Shown piece by piece: positions 44,301 through 55,245 of a stretch of DNA of 64,000 bases. Made by a program: the position numbers and the translations under genes. The notes beneath the pieces were generated by a model that saw nothing but the letters and a program-made list of their open reading frames with translations, had not been told where the DNA came from and did not search any database. The DNA is from Flaveria trinervia (taxonomy: Eukaryota > Streptophyta > Magnoliopsida > Asterales > Asteraceae). Within the stretch, counting starts at the first letter, position 1, and each line of letters opens with the position of its first letter. The DNA is taken from assembly GCA_025506515.1 (NCBI GenBank), contig CM046457.1, forward strand, positions 45,492,445 through 45,556,444. Direction: 5' to 3'.

Positions 44301-46759
44301 TAACTATGTATGCATGCATGTGTGTATGCATGCATGTGTGTATGCATGCATGTGTACGCATACTTACGGAAGAGAATCATGAGCCACGTAATCTATCGCA
44401 TGTTTATCCATAAATTCTTGCGTAAGTACCCATGGTGCATCCGGAATAACTTCATCAACCCACCTGCATAAGTCCGATAACAATGCACAATTATCTCATA
44501 TCGTTGATTGTTTCACTTATATACATGAATACTCAAAAATTTTAAAATAAAAAATACTTCAAGACTCAATCAAGCACTAAATTACCGAAAATATCATTTA
44601 ACTTTTATTATTACAAGCACAAGTCTTGAGCAATCAAATCAAACCTACTTGCAGTGACGAAGAGATTCGTAACGCTCCTTGTCAGTCATGACAGTTTTAC
44701 CCTTCAGTCTGTGAGTGACTTCATCATTGCAACATCCAACAAGCAATAAGTATTTGGAAACCTATAAATAATATGAGAAAACTATGTTAAATGATATGCA
44801 CACATAGCTGACATGTCACATGTTTATATTGCATAACTTTAGGAACTATAAAACATAAAAATGAGAGAGAATAATTAACTCGTTGTTAGGTGTTTATTGC
44901 TTTCCTTCATTCCTTCACAATAAAATCAAGGACAGTGTTTCTTAATGATGAGAGAATGATAAGTATTGAAGAAGACAGTAAACAAAACAATACAGGTTGC
45001 CATATGATATTCTGACAAAATGACAGTGTGATATCTTTCAGTAAATTATATGCAAGTAATCTGGTGGGGGCATCCGCATCAGACTAGTATTTTAATGTTG
45101 TGGATCTTTAATGTAATTTAGCGGTAACAGGGAGGTAGTACTATAACCTTGTTGCTTAATTAGAAATGGAATTTTATGTAGTCCCTCTTAAATATTTTCT
45201 TTAATTCTTTCATGTTAATATATTCATTCAATGGCTGGTTTTTACCCCTAGTAGATCTAGAGTTTTCTATTCTATTATAACCTACAAATGTTTTTGTTCT
45301 TCCTACTGTTAGATATCAGGTGATTATTATTGGAATGATATATATAATATATCACATACTTTCATTTTACGTAAAAGTCAGGTTCTCTACTTATCAGCAC
45401 GGCTTTACATCTTGAATACAACCCTTGCTTGACATTAAAACTGACCAGTATTACTCAAGATTGCAAGAGTGAAAAATGAATTACTTTCCACTATGCTATT
45501 TCTATTCAATTTAATGTTCAACACAAGGAGAACTATGGCAATGATATTGTTTATTTTAATGCTTCAGATTATACAGAATTTTGGCTTTAGGTAACTAAAC
45601 CACCAGAACTCCCTGTTTAAAGCTTTTCTAATCAAAAGGAAAAAAATCACATCAAAACATGGTTGTCGAAGATGTTGGAGAAACAGTCAAAAACTTAATG
45701 GTAATAATGAGCAAACATGAAATATATTTATTTTGGAAAGATCAGTTGAAAGTTCTTTATAGGTGAGTCAAGATTGATTCTCTACTTTTTCAGCACAACT
45801 TAATAAAATGATTTAGAAGCATCCATGCTAGAGAAAAAGTGTCACAATGTCCAAAGTTTCTAATTGTTCCATCCTTTTTAAGACGAGAAACTGAGGAATG
45901 AGTATAGGGAAAATATTAGGTGATTACAGAACACTAATATTATAGTGTAGGAACTAAACGCCAAAATGATTCAGTTTAACACTTATGGCTTTAAAATCTA
46001 GAACTAGTTGGTGCACTTACAACATTTTTTAAGGTGCTTCAACATTTTCCCAGTTTTAGACAGCATTCACTATAGATAATTTTTTAACAAGCTAGAAAAA
46101 GACTTCAGATTTACATCAAAATGCTCTCCTTGTTTAAGGAATTAACTCTCGGTGTGAACCCTCACCTATCATGTGAATTATGAATCGCAACATTTTAAAA
46201 CCCTAGTTTACTTCCAGTGTGAAGCTTCTAAATCCTAATTCATACTTTATAGTGTCATCGTCCCAAAACGTTTTTACATTTTGGCTCTTATTGTTCACCA
46301 ATTACTCTACACCACCACTCATTGATACTTAATCACAGTCACCAATAGACACAAAGTTCATAAAAATCCTCCAAAAAGTCCAAACACACACACACACACA
46401 CACACACCTTTCACCAAGTGAACAAAATCAAAATCACGAAGCAGAACTCGCATTAAGCAAACTTAATTCAAAATCAACATCTCAAACAACAGATCCACAG
46501 AGCAAACCATACACAAATCCAAATCAAAATCATGAAGATCAAGCAAGCAAAAGACAGATCCAGACGCTGAATACACAACCACAAGTATCAATCAAGATAT
46601 GAAGTCATGTTATCGGAGATACTTACGACTTCTTCGCTTGCTCAAGGGAACGAGCATGACCGAAGTGAAAAGGTCGTATATGCCGTCGGCGTACACACGC
46701 ACAGGTCGGTCGGTGGGTGGATCCAACATCCAAATTTGCTGCTTGTGTTCACCTTCCAT
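41400..46759 (-). CDS. CCT: Choline-phosphate cytidylyltransferase (8 exons, with lesions)
   Basis: This enzyme makes CDP-choline from CTP and phosphocholine, the rate-limiting step of the Kennedy pathway for phosphatidylcholine. Exons, minus strand: 46759-46627, 44761-44649, 44463-44368, 44070-44028, 43885-43730, 43576-43496, 42506-42396, 41579-41400. Motifs include VRVYADGIYDLF, LLVGCCNDEVTH, KWVDEVIPDAPWV, DYVAHDSLPYAD, the signature RTDGISTSDII, and a basic amphipathic helix (RLRVNMGLKKLREKVKK) for membrane binding. The C-terminus is acidic with Tyr. Exon phases fit and would give about 304 residues, normal for plants, if two one-base deletions are allowed for. One is in the T-run before the HxGH motif (46668-46671), the other in exon 2 (about 44747). 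The exon-6 donor reads GAAAGT instead of GT. It may be a decaying duplicate, or the indels may be assembly errors. Confidence 0.92.
41636..41995. repeat. Possible MITE-like repeat in the last intron
   Basis: The stretch starts near AAAATCAGCCTTAGTCGGCG and ends near CGCCTAGCGATTTTTACA. The ends are imperfectly complementary (AAAAATCGC type), and the interior is rich in AATCGG and GGTCAAAAT motifs. Boundaries and class are uncertain. Confidence 0.35.
44240..44360. repeat. (TATG)n/(CATG)n microsatellite in intron 3
   Basis: Runs of GTATGTATGTATGT, GCATGCATGTGTG and variants lie between exons 3 and 4 of the host gene, close to the exon 3 donor (44362-44367). Confidence 0.85.
46385..46408. repeat. 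(AC)n microsatellite in intron 1
   Basis: About twelve CA units, within the long first intron of the host gene. Confidence 0.9.
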
Positions 46760-46870
46760 GATCGACGTTGAATCGTTTGAACAGAGGAGAAGATCGTTTG
46801 TTGTTGTTGTTGCTGCTGCTGCTGGTGCTGTTGCTGTTGTTCTCCCCCTTTTGCTTGGGTATCACTGCGT
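46760..46870 (-). other. 5' untranslated region with CAA/CAG repeats
   Basis: Upstream of the ATG, the minus strand has a run of CAG and CAA triplets (about 46797-46842) after a purine-rich AAAGGGGGAGAAC. It is likely transcribed leader, though the start site cannot be fixed from sequence alone. Confidence 0.5.
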
Positions 46871-46982
46871 ATGAATAACCAGACCCCTTGTTTAAACCTT
46901 CACATCCGAATATTCCAAATATGTCTCGTTTTCTTCAGTAAATCTCATGTTTTCTTTGTGGGTGAGTTTGGCTCGCCTATAC

Positions 46983-46988
46983 CACGTG
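46983..46988. promoter_or_regulatory. G-box (CACGTG) upstream of host gene
   Basis: CACGTG, flanked as ACCACGTGTG, is about 225 bp upstream of the ATG. It matches the plant G-box/ABRE core bound by bZIP and bHLH factors. No evidence beyond the match and position. Confidence 0.45.
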
Positions 46989-47399
46989 TGTGATCGAGTC
47001 TTTTTTGAGAGCACAATTTGTCTTGATGTGTTTCAAACAATGATTATTTTTACTCTGATAAAATTTTAAATAATTTGATATATATATATGATGCCGACTA
47101 TTTTGGTTCACACATAAAGAGTGTCTTGAGAACAGGATGTGACATCATGCCTCATTTTTATTATCGAAGAGAGATGAATGGAGTGTTACGTCTAGGTGTT
47201 ATCCACAAAGGTTAAAAGCTCCATCAAGGTTATTTCCCTAAAGAAATTGAATCGTTGGTTTAGTTAAGTGTAATCGTTTACAACGATATGGTTGAAGAAG
47301 AACCAATGGGTGACGAACCTAGGAAGAAGTGGAGCGATTATTTTAAAATGCTTAAGGTAACAAGTCAAGTGTTAATACTAAGTGGATGAAAGCGAAGAT
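46989..47399. other. Upstream intergenic sequence
   Basis: Apart from a TATATATATA run near 47077-47088, nothing recognisable. It probably includes distal promoter of the minus-strand host gene before the Gypsy relic begins. Confidence 0.4.
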
Positions 47400-48335
47400 G
47401 CAGGTGAATCTTAGAAGTGTGAACAAAAGGACGAGGTTGAGTGTAGGATAAGTACAACCTTATTCTATAATAATGGAAAATACGGTAATCTTCAAAGACT
47501 GCCCAAGACTAATCAAAAACTATTGTAAAAATACTAAAGTTGGGTGCTTAAGAATTGAAAGAAAGGATGACAAAAATGTGATGACAAGTCTAGTGCCAAG
47601 TCAAGGACTTATACCATGACATAAGAGAAAGCCAAAGTTGAGTTTGATGTGATGTCGGTATAGATCTTGCATCTATATTTTTTTATTCTAATACTAGTAA
47701 TAGTTTCATAGATACTATATTTTGCAATGTGATCATAGTAAAGGTAAAGATATATAAAAAGCCTTTGAAGTAGAAAATGTTATGGACAAGTCTACTAAGA
47801 TACTGGAAGCTATACATGATTTTTACATATAACTTGAATATCATAGGTTTATTATAAGATTGTTTAATGTCCTTAGCAAAATTTGATGTTGTGTTGAGAA
47901 TCGATTGGTTGGCTCCCTTATGGGGCTAACATATTCATCAAAAGAACCTGATCCTTCTAACAACACGTGGGAGTAGTCCAATTATGAATTATGGTGACAA
48001 AGTCTACTTGGTGTCAAATTAGTTTAATGATCAAGGTAGAAAAGATTATGACAAAGTCTACTTGGTGTCAATTAGTTCAATAATCAAGGAAGAAAATATT
48101 ATGAGGATATTAGCTTATTTGTTTATATTAAAGTTTCTAAAGTTGAAATGAAAGAGTTGATAGATGCACCTATGGTGTGTAACTTTCTTGATGTGTTCCA
48201 TAAGGACCTACTAGGAGTGCCATGTCACACCTGACCGGTGACGGAAATATTGGATGAACGAATGTGAATCGTTTGTTCATAGAACATGATATAAAATAAG
48301 TTGAAATAATATTAAATGATTTTCTTATTAATAAT
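47400..48335 (+). pseudogene. Badly decayed Gypsy relic
   Basis: Short plus-strand matches survive. KFDVVLRIDWLAPLWG near 47880-47928 corresponds to the protease-side LGMDWLA segment. APMVCNFLDVF and KDLLGVP near 48160-48220 correspond to the start of reverse transcriptase. TGTCACACC at 48223 could be part of an LTR end. Stops occur throughout. Confidence 0.55.
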
Positions 48336-49172
48336 TGTTGGATCAAGAAGAAGGCTAATGCAACCAAAACTAGATCACTTAAGTTATTTTGGTGCTGCAT
48401 GCAAAGGCTTCCGAAGCTTGTCATGGAACTTCCGAAGACAAAGCAAAAGTCCAACTTCCGAAGACAAAACTCTACTTCCGAAGACAAATGCATACTTCTG
48501 AAGTTCAAGACTTAGAAGAATAAAGTAAAGACCACTTCCGAAGTATGATGAATAAAAGAAGTCTTCAAGTCTTGGAAGAAGCAGCCTCTTCCGAAGTATA
48601 AAGTGGCTTCGGAAGTACTTACTCTTCCGAAGCCATTTAACCTTCGGAAGACACTGCTATAACCAGTGGACACAAGTATGGTCTCTGACACTCCGCTGCA
48701 GACTTCTGATACAACATGGCTTCTTCCTAAAGAACCATGTTGTTGACCATACTTTATTCCACTGTTTACCTTTTCATGATAGTACAGTTGTCATCTTTAG
48801 TTGGTGATAAAAGGTAAGTCAGGGACATGTCCTGACTACCAAATCTCATATAAGACTTTATCTAAGATACCTTAACTATAGTCTTGTAGTATAGGCTTTA
48901 GCTAAAGGATCCCAGCTGGTATCAAAGTATATCCGGCTGTAGATAGTATTATATATAGGTTCTCCTTATAACTCATAGAAATAATCATCTGCTTGTAAGA
49001 GTCTTTGTATCTTGAGTTGAGAATCAATATATAAAAGTATCTTGAAATTATCTTTTTGTGTTCTCAGTTACTTTTCATATTATGATCAACTCTTATTGAT
49101 TCTTACCCGAGTGTGATTCTAGGTGAGATTGAGAGAAAACATTGTGATTAAGTGACAAACACCGATCCTGCA
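48336..49172 (+). repeat. 5' LTR of Copia element (CTTCGGAAG family)
   Basis: 837 bp, TGTTGGATCAAG to CGATCCTGCA. Between 48407 and 48655 it holds about nine CTTCGGAAG/CTTCCGAAG motifs. It is followed by the primer site. Confidence 0.88.
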
Positions 49173-49174
49173 AT

Positions 49175-49186
49175 TGGTATCAAAGA
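49175..49186 (+). promoter_or_regulatory. Primer-binding site
   Basis: TGGTATCAAAGA, two bases after the LTR, matches initiator methionine tRNA with one difference (AAAG for AGAG). Confidence 0.75.
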
Positions 49187-49263
49187 TTCTCAGGCTCTTG
49201 ATTGCGTGATCTAACCATCCAAATCAACCTGTTTTCACTCCTCCCTACCACCCACTCCCTCAA

Positions 49264-51779
49264 ATGGCCCTCAACAAATCTGAAGTAGAAATGGGGACGA
49301 TGACCAAAGCACCAATCATCACCCCTGAAAACTTCAGGTCTTGGGGTAGAAGAATGGAAGGCTTCATTAGATACCAAGACAGCAAAATGTGGAACTCGAT
49401 TGTTAATAAACCGTACAAGCCAAAGGTGGCTTCACCTGGTGGAAACGGTGCCATGATAGAAAAGGCTGTCGAGGACTATTCTGATGAAGACAGAAAGAAG
49501 ATGGACATTGATAGCAATGCTATGACTATTCTCATGACATGTAATACCGAACTCTATTATGGTGGGGTTTGAGCATTGCAAGACTACCAAAGAATTGTTT
49601 GATGCACTTGCTCAGATGTATTCTTGCTCCAACGACTCAAAGAAGGACTCACTGAAGCAGCAGTTCGAGAACTTCACTCATATTGCTGGAGAGACCCTCT
49701 GCCAGCAGTACTTCAGGTACATGGATCTTATCTCTTCCCTTTAGTCTGTAAAGATCACTCTTGAACTTAGAGATCTCACCAGAAAGTTCATGAGTGCTCT
49801 TCCAAATGAGTGGACATTCTACTGTGTCTCTATCAAGAGAACAGAAAACTTGAACACTCTTTCCATGACTGAGCTCTATGGCATCCTTGATGGATACCGT
49901 CTAGAGATAGAGAGTAAGAAGGGCCACCAAACAAGCAGATCTATGAGTCTTCCTGCTAGCAACGCTTTAATGGTTGCTGAAGGCTCATTAACCTCTCAAC
50001 CTCAGCACTTCCTGATTTATCAGCAGCCATCCTGCTCACCTGGTCCCTACATCACTTATCCTGAGACTCCAAGGTCTCAACAGGCTCAACACAATCCCTT
50101 CCAGGAAGTTGTGCCTTTGTCTCAGGAGGTGGACACTCAGGAGATTTTCAATACTGCTTTGATGATCTTGAGTCCTTCAGCCCAGATGACGTAGAGTACG
50201 TGGACATTGTCCAGCAAATGGCTCTTTAACTTACAGAGCAAAGAAGTTCTTTAAGAGAACTGGAAGGCATTTCCTCAGAACCCAACTACCAGCAAGTTTG
50301 GGTTTGACAAGACCAGGGCAAAGTGTTACAACTGTAACCAACTGGGTCATTTTGCAAGGGAATGCAAGGCTCCCAAGAACAATCCAGGAACTCCACAGGC
50401 CTCCACACATCCCTCAACCTCAAAGCCCACTGAGAAGTCAACTGAGACAGCCGCAATGGCTCAAGAAGTTGACTGGAGCTTCATGGTACAGGATGTGACT
50501 CCTGCTCAAGCTCTCATGGCCGGAACAGATGATGCCCAGGTATATGAACATCTTTGCACTCCAGTCTGTATAGCTAAAGTTAAACTCTATCAGGATTAGA
50601 ATATGGAAATCAGATCTGACATTGAGTCTTTAAATATTCTAAAATCTGACTTTAAAAGAGCTGAATCTGACTATCAAAAGAAAATTGATGAGTTAGATAA
50701 ACTGTATCTCTTTTAAAACATGAGCACACTAACTACAAGACTCAAAATCAAGGATCTGATATCCAAATTGTCTAAGGCTCAAGCCCAGCTTATCACTGCT
50801 GAGGCTCAGGCCTGGAAGCATGCTATCTCTGAGCAAAACTTCCAAGCTATTCTTGCATCATCCTCCCATTCCAAACTCTGTTATCAAAACAAAAAAGGGT
50901 TGGGAACCAATGAAATTGCTCCACCGCATTCCTATGAGTCTATCAGGCAGCCTAGATGTGGTACTAAAGAGCAAGAGGTTCCAACTGTTGACCCTTTCTT
51001 TCCAGAGTTAAAGGATGAGGCACCACACAGGGAAAGAATAGGTAGATAAACCTATCGCCTCCTGTGATGATCAAATCCTAACCACCAAAGCCAGAAGAAG
51101 CAGAGCTAAAGCTGCTAGGAGAACTACTAAGAAAGTGGCTGAATCCAAACTGAAAATTGACCCCAAATAGAAGGGTGTCTTTGTTTCAGCTGGTTTCCAA
51201 GTGTTAGGTACTTCTAATTTAGGAAAGGAATGTAATACCAACATTCCTGTCCTACCGAAGGATCAGAAGTTAAAGGGAAAAGTTGCTGACGAAGAAAAAA
51301 ACCCAAGACAGCAACCCTCACTTCCCAAAAAGACTAACATTGCATGCATCATGTGTGGCCTGCAAAATCATATGGCAAAAGATTGTTACTACAATCCTGC
51401 AAGCACACATTATGCAAATAATGTTAGGAAAGAAGGAGCCAGGGAAGGTTTCACATTTGGACCCTTCCATACGGTTCAAGAGTTGAAGAAAGGTAAGCTA
51501 GTTTCCAAAGCCAAGTTGCTTTCGGAAGAAACTCCTTCTTCCGAAGGGAAAATGGCTTCGGAAGCAAAAGCTACTAAGGTTCGGAAGAACAAGAAAGCTC
51601 CCTTGAAACCATCCCGAAGAAGACTGCTTCGAAGAAAAGTGGTGAGGACTTCTTCTGAAAAGAAAGAAGCTTCAGAAGAAGACCATGCTGCAAAAGCTTC
51701 AACAAGCTCATCCTCCAAGATCAGCCAAGGATGGACTGGAAGATCAAGGAATATGTTGCAGCCCAAACCTCTTCCTTAA
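49264..51779 (+). pseudogene. gag: Gag of plus-strand Copia element
   Basis: The start is MALNKSEVEMGTMTKAP at 49264. The frame shifts near 49560 and continues with TTKELFDALAQMYS, AGETLCQQYFRYMDL and ALPNEWTFYCVSIKR. A CCHC knuckle (CYNCNQLGHFAREC) lies at about 50326-50367. A helical, coiled-coil-like part (50600-50870; KIKDLISKLSKAQAQL) is followed by GLGTNEIAPPHSY, the counterpart of GIGYN in the minus-strand Gags. A second knuckle (CIMCGLQNHMAKDC) is at about 51345-51386, and the Lys/Ser/Glu-rich linker that follows is encoded by DNA carrying TTCGGAAG repeats (51515-51660). Several stops interrupt it. Confidence 0.78.
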
Positions 51780-53344
51780 AGACGTCTGTTGAACCCCATG
51801 CATATCATTTGGTTCACTCATGTCATTATCTTTGGAAGAACCCAGACAATAAAGCTTGGTTTCCAAACAAAACTGAATTCTCATCTTATGTGCAGGAACA
51901 TCCATTTGACAAGAACAACAATGTATGGATTATAGATAGTGAATGCTCCAGGCACATGACAGGGAATAGACATCTCCTTCAACAATTTCAACATTATGAT
52001 GGAGGTCCTGTCCAGTTTGGAGGTGAGGCCGGAGGATAATTTCTGGCAGAGGGAGTATATCCAATGGTATGTTAACAGTTGACAAAGTTAACTTTGTCAA
52101 ACAGCTTGAACACAATCTGCTAAGTGTTTCTCAATTCTGTGATCAAAAGCACCAAATGCTTTTCACAGAACATGAGTGCATTATCCTCAAACCAGGGATG
52201 ACAATTCCTCCGGAATTAGTGCTTCTTAATCTCCCAGGAAAGGGGATATGTACAAGCTTGATATGAACAATGCTTCCCCAATGGGTGAGTATCATGCTTT
52301 CTTTCCAAAGCTGATAGTGATGAGTCAACACTGTGGCATAAACGTATGTGTCATGTAAATTTTAAGATAATGAACAAATTGGCTAAAAATAACTTGGTAC
52401 ATGGTTTGCCTAAAAAGGAGTTTTTCTGCAAAGACAACTGTGTTGCATGCCTGAAAGGGAAACAACACTGGACATCTCATAAATCCAAATATGTTAATTC
52501 TATCACTACTCCATTGCACTTATTGCACATGGATCTTTTTGGTCCCACAAGTATAATGAGCATTGGAAGGAAATCATATTGCCTTGTGATAGTTGATGAT
52601 TTTACAAGATTCACATGGGTATTCTTTTTAAGAACTAAAGATGAAACTGCTGAAACATTAAAATCTTTTATTCTTAAAATAGAAAATCAAATTGATCACA
52701 AGGTTAAAATAATTAGATGTGATCAAGGGACTGAGTTTAAGAACTTCATTCTTGACTCATTCTGTAACTCAAAAGGGATTGCCAGACAATATAGTGCTCC
52801 CAGAACTCCTCAACAAAACAGTGTTGCTGAGAGGAGGAGTAGGACACTTATTGAGGCTGCTCGAACTATGTGAGCTGATTCAAAGCTACCTCTAACATTC
52901 TGGGCAGAGGCAGTCAGCACTGCATGCTATGTGCAGAACAGAGTTCTTGTAGTTAAGCCCCATGGAAAAACCCCTTATGAGCTATGGAATAAGAGGCCAC
53001 CATTCATTGGCTTTCTAAGGTCCTTTGGCAGCAGGTGTACCATACTTAACACAAAGGACAATTTAGCAAAATTTGCTGAAAAGTCGGATGATGCTATCTT
53101 TGTTGGATACTCTTCTAGTTCTAAAGCTTACAGAGTATACAACATTAAGAATCAACAATTTGAAGAGTCATCCAATATAGTTGTTAACGAGCACACTCCT
53201 TATGTTAGGGGGAATGGGCCTGATCATATCTTTGAGTTAGAATTGTTTCCAAACTATTCTAAACCCTCTTGTGAGAATGTTTCAGTTAGAATAGGTGCTC
53301 AAACTGATGCTGATGCTGCTGCTAATGATCAACTGTTTGAGCTT
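51780..53344 (+). pseudogene. pol: Copia protease and integrase
   Basis: The frame continues from Gag into VWIIDSECSRHMTGN (near 51930), where the usual DSG triad reads DSE, expected to inactivate the protease. GAG_pre-integrase follows (MCHVNFKIMNKLAKN, CVACLKGKQHWTSH). The integrase core has LLHMDLFGPTSIMSI, IIRCDQGTEFKNF and QQNSVAERRSRTLIEAART, so D, D and E are all visible. A stop at 52871 follows RTM. The C-terminal part (FWAEAVSTACYVQNRV, FVGYSSSSKAYRVYN) ends at the Gypsy insertion, after DQLFEL. Confidence 0.87.
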
Positions 53345-55206
53345 TGTAAGGCCCCGTTCCCGGGACGCTTACAGCTGGGTTCTCATCGCACATAAAACGT
53401 ATAATTACATTTGTATTTAATAAATCGCAGCGGAAAACTAAAACAAACTTTCATTTCCATGTAAAAGTTTTTGCAAGTTAATACGACATTCATTACAAAA
53501 TAGCTTGTTCGTATTACAATGCAAAAACATTAATCAAAAGAATGCCATCCCCAAAAGAGCTGAGTAGTCGCCCGTGCCATCCTCAGCAATCATTACCTGC
53601 CAACTGGAAACACATCAAAGTCAGTGTTGCTGAGTGAGTTCTAGTTTTATAAATCAAACATACTTTACTTTCACATAAAACCGTTTGTTACTTTTACATG
53701 ATCACACATCATACGTACACATAGATAATACCATTATTATCTTCTTCATTCGTTCATTCGTTCTTTCATTACCTTACTTGCGCATCGGACATCATCCTTA
53801 CCAATACCATGTGCCACACCCCGGTTAGTCGTAGCTACCGGGCCGAAGTCAACAAATGAACAGCTAAACGTATGACACGGTACTAGGAGTAACCATCAGT
53901 CTTAGCTACTGGGCCGAAGTCAACAAATGAACAGCTAAACGTATGCCACAGTACTAGGGGTGAGCGGTAGAGGTTCTACATTCAGGGTCAATCACAAAGA
54001 AGGACCCGTTATCCGATGTGTGCAAGACATTTCATTCATTCATTAATACATGCATTCATTCATCATGTTCTTTCTTTATCTTTCACTTTACGTTACATAA
54101 TACTTCATTCATTCATCATAATAGGTAGAGCCATAGGAAAGATAGTATACATCACACTAAGGAACATTAACATGCATCAACATCACATCATACAGGGCAC
54201 ATCATACATACACCACATGCAACATCATCACCCTCATCATGCCCAACATGCTTTCTAAGACCTCGATCGTCATCTTAAAAACTCTTATGGGAACCTTTAC
54301 ATCAAAACTTACATCTGCACTTTCCCCGAAAGTCAGAAGTCAATCTATACCTTCCTTGGGTTCAACAGCCCTATTCGGGCATATGGACACCCTTCATTCG
54401 CATTGCCTCCATGCGACTGAACATCATGCGAATGAACTAATACGGATGAACACCTATGCGAATGAACATCCAGTCGTGCGAATGGACAATGCGGATGAAC
54501 ACCTATGCGACTGGACCTTCAGTCGTGCAAATGGACCTTCAGTCGCATGACCCCCATGCGACTGGGCCTCCAATCGTGCGAATGAACCCCAATCGCACCC
54601 TAATCGGCCGTATGGCCTCCATTCGGCCTCCAGTCGGCCGCCTAGCCCTAACTGATGCAGAATGCAGTTCATCCCGACTGCAGCCGAGGGTTTTCGGCCT
54701 CCAAACTCATCTAAACCCATTTTAAGCCTAAATTGACCATCCTAAACCTTAGGGATGCATACCATAACATTATTCAAGCACAACCAAGCAAGAAATCAAG
54801 CCCCAAACGGGTCCTACGCATACATACACGCATACATACGAGTTTTCACCCAAAAACGCGAAAAAGGGTTTTCAGATGTGTTCCAGCCCCAAAATCATTC
54901 AAAAACATGTAAAAGAGGGGTCCTAGAACTCACCTAAACGAGCACAACGACAAGAGCTTCGATTTGGCTTGCTTCACGACGATTTTGGCGACCCGAACCA
55001 GCACTTTTCCTCTTTTTCTCTTCTTTCTCTATTCTTCTCTTATGAAACTGAAATGTGGGTGTGGGGAGAGTGGGCTGCCCTCTCCCTACAATGTCACCAC
55101 ATTTTCCCAACTTTTCTTCGTTGGCGAGTTTGGTCCCTCGACTTTTGGACTTTATTTTCTCTTCTTTCGTCACCGGCTTCGAAATAATAAATATTCGGGT
55201 GTTACA
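53345..55206 (-). repeat. 3' LTR of nested Gypsy element
   Basis: 1,862 bp. The minus strand starts TGTAACACCCGAATA and ends CGGGGCCTTACA. It has a ~75-bp direct duplication at about 53825-53960 (shared CCGAAGTCAACAAATGAACA), CATT-type repeats (53745-54120), and a cluster of TGCGAATG/TGCGACTG motifs (54410-54600). Confidence 0.92.
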
Positions 55207-55222
55207 AGTCCACCCTCCTTAA
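55207..55222 (-). promoter_or_regulatory. Polypurine tract of nested Gypsy element
   Basis: The minus strand reads AAGGAGGGTGGACT just before the LTR start TGTAACACC. Confidence 0.8.
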
Positions 55223-55245
55223 ATAGGTTTCGTCCCCGAAACCTG

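Noticed and set aside
44173..44361. His/Thr-rich ORF on the minus strand
   Set aside because: Translation of the TATG/CATG microsatellite in an intron of the host gene.
48407..48655. CTTCGGAAG as a heat-shock element
   Set aside because: Heat-shock elements need TTC and GAA separated by two bases. Here the spacing is one, so the classic consensus is not met.
54016..54258. His/Ile/Phe-rich ORFs in the Gypsy LTRs (also at 60863-61117)
   Set aside because: These are translations of CATT-type repeats. They occur in both LTRs because the LTRs are copies, not because of coding conservation.
54454..54725. ORFs on both strands over the TGCGAATG cluster
   Set aside because: Repeats with a period compatible with open frames; no known domain and no start context.
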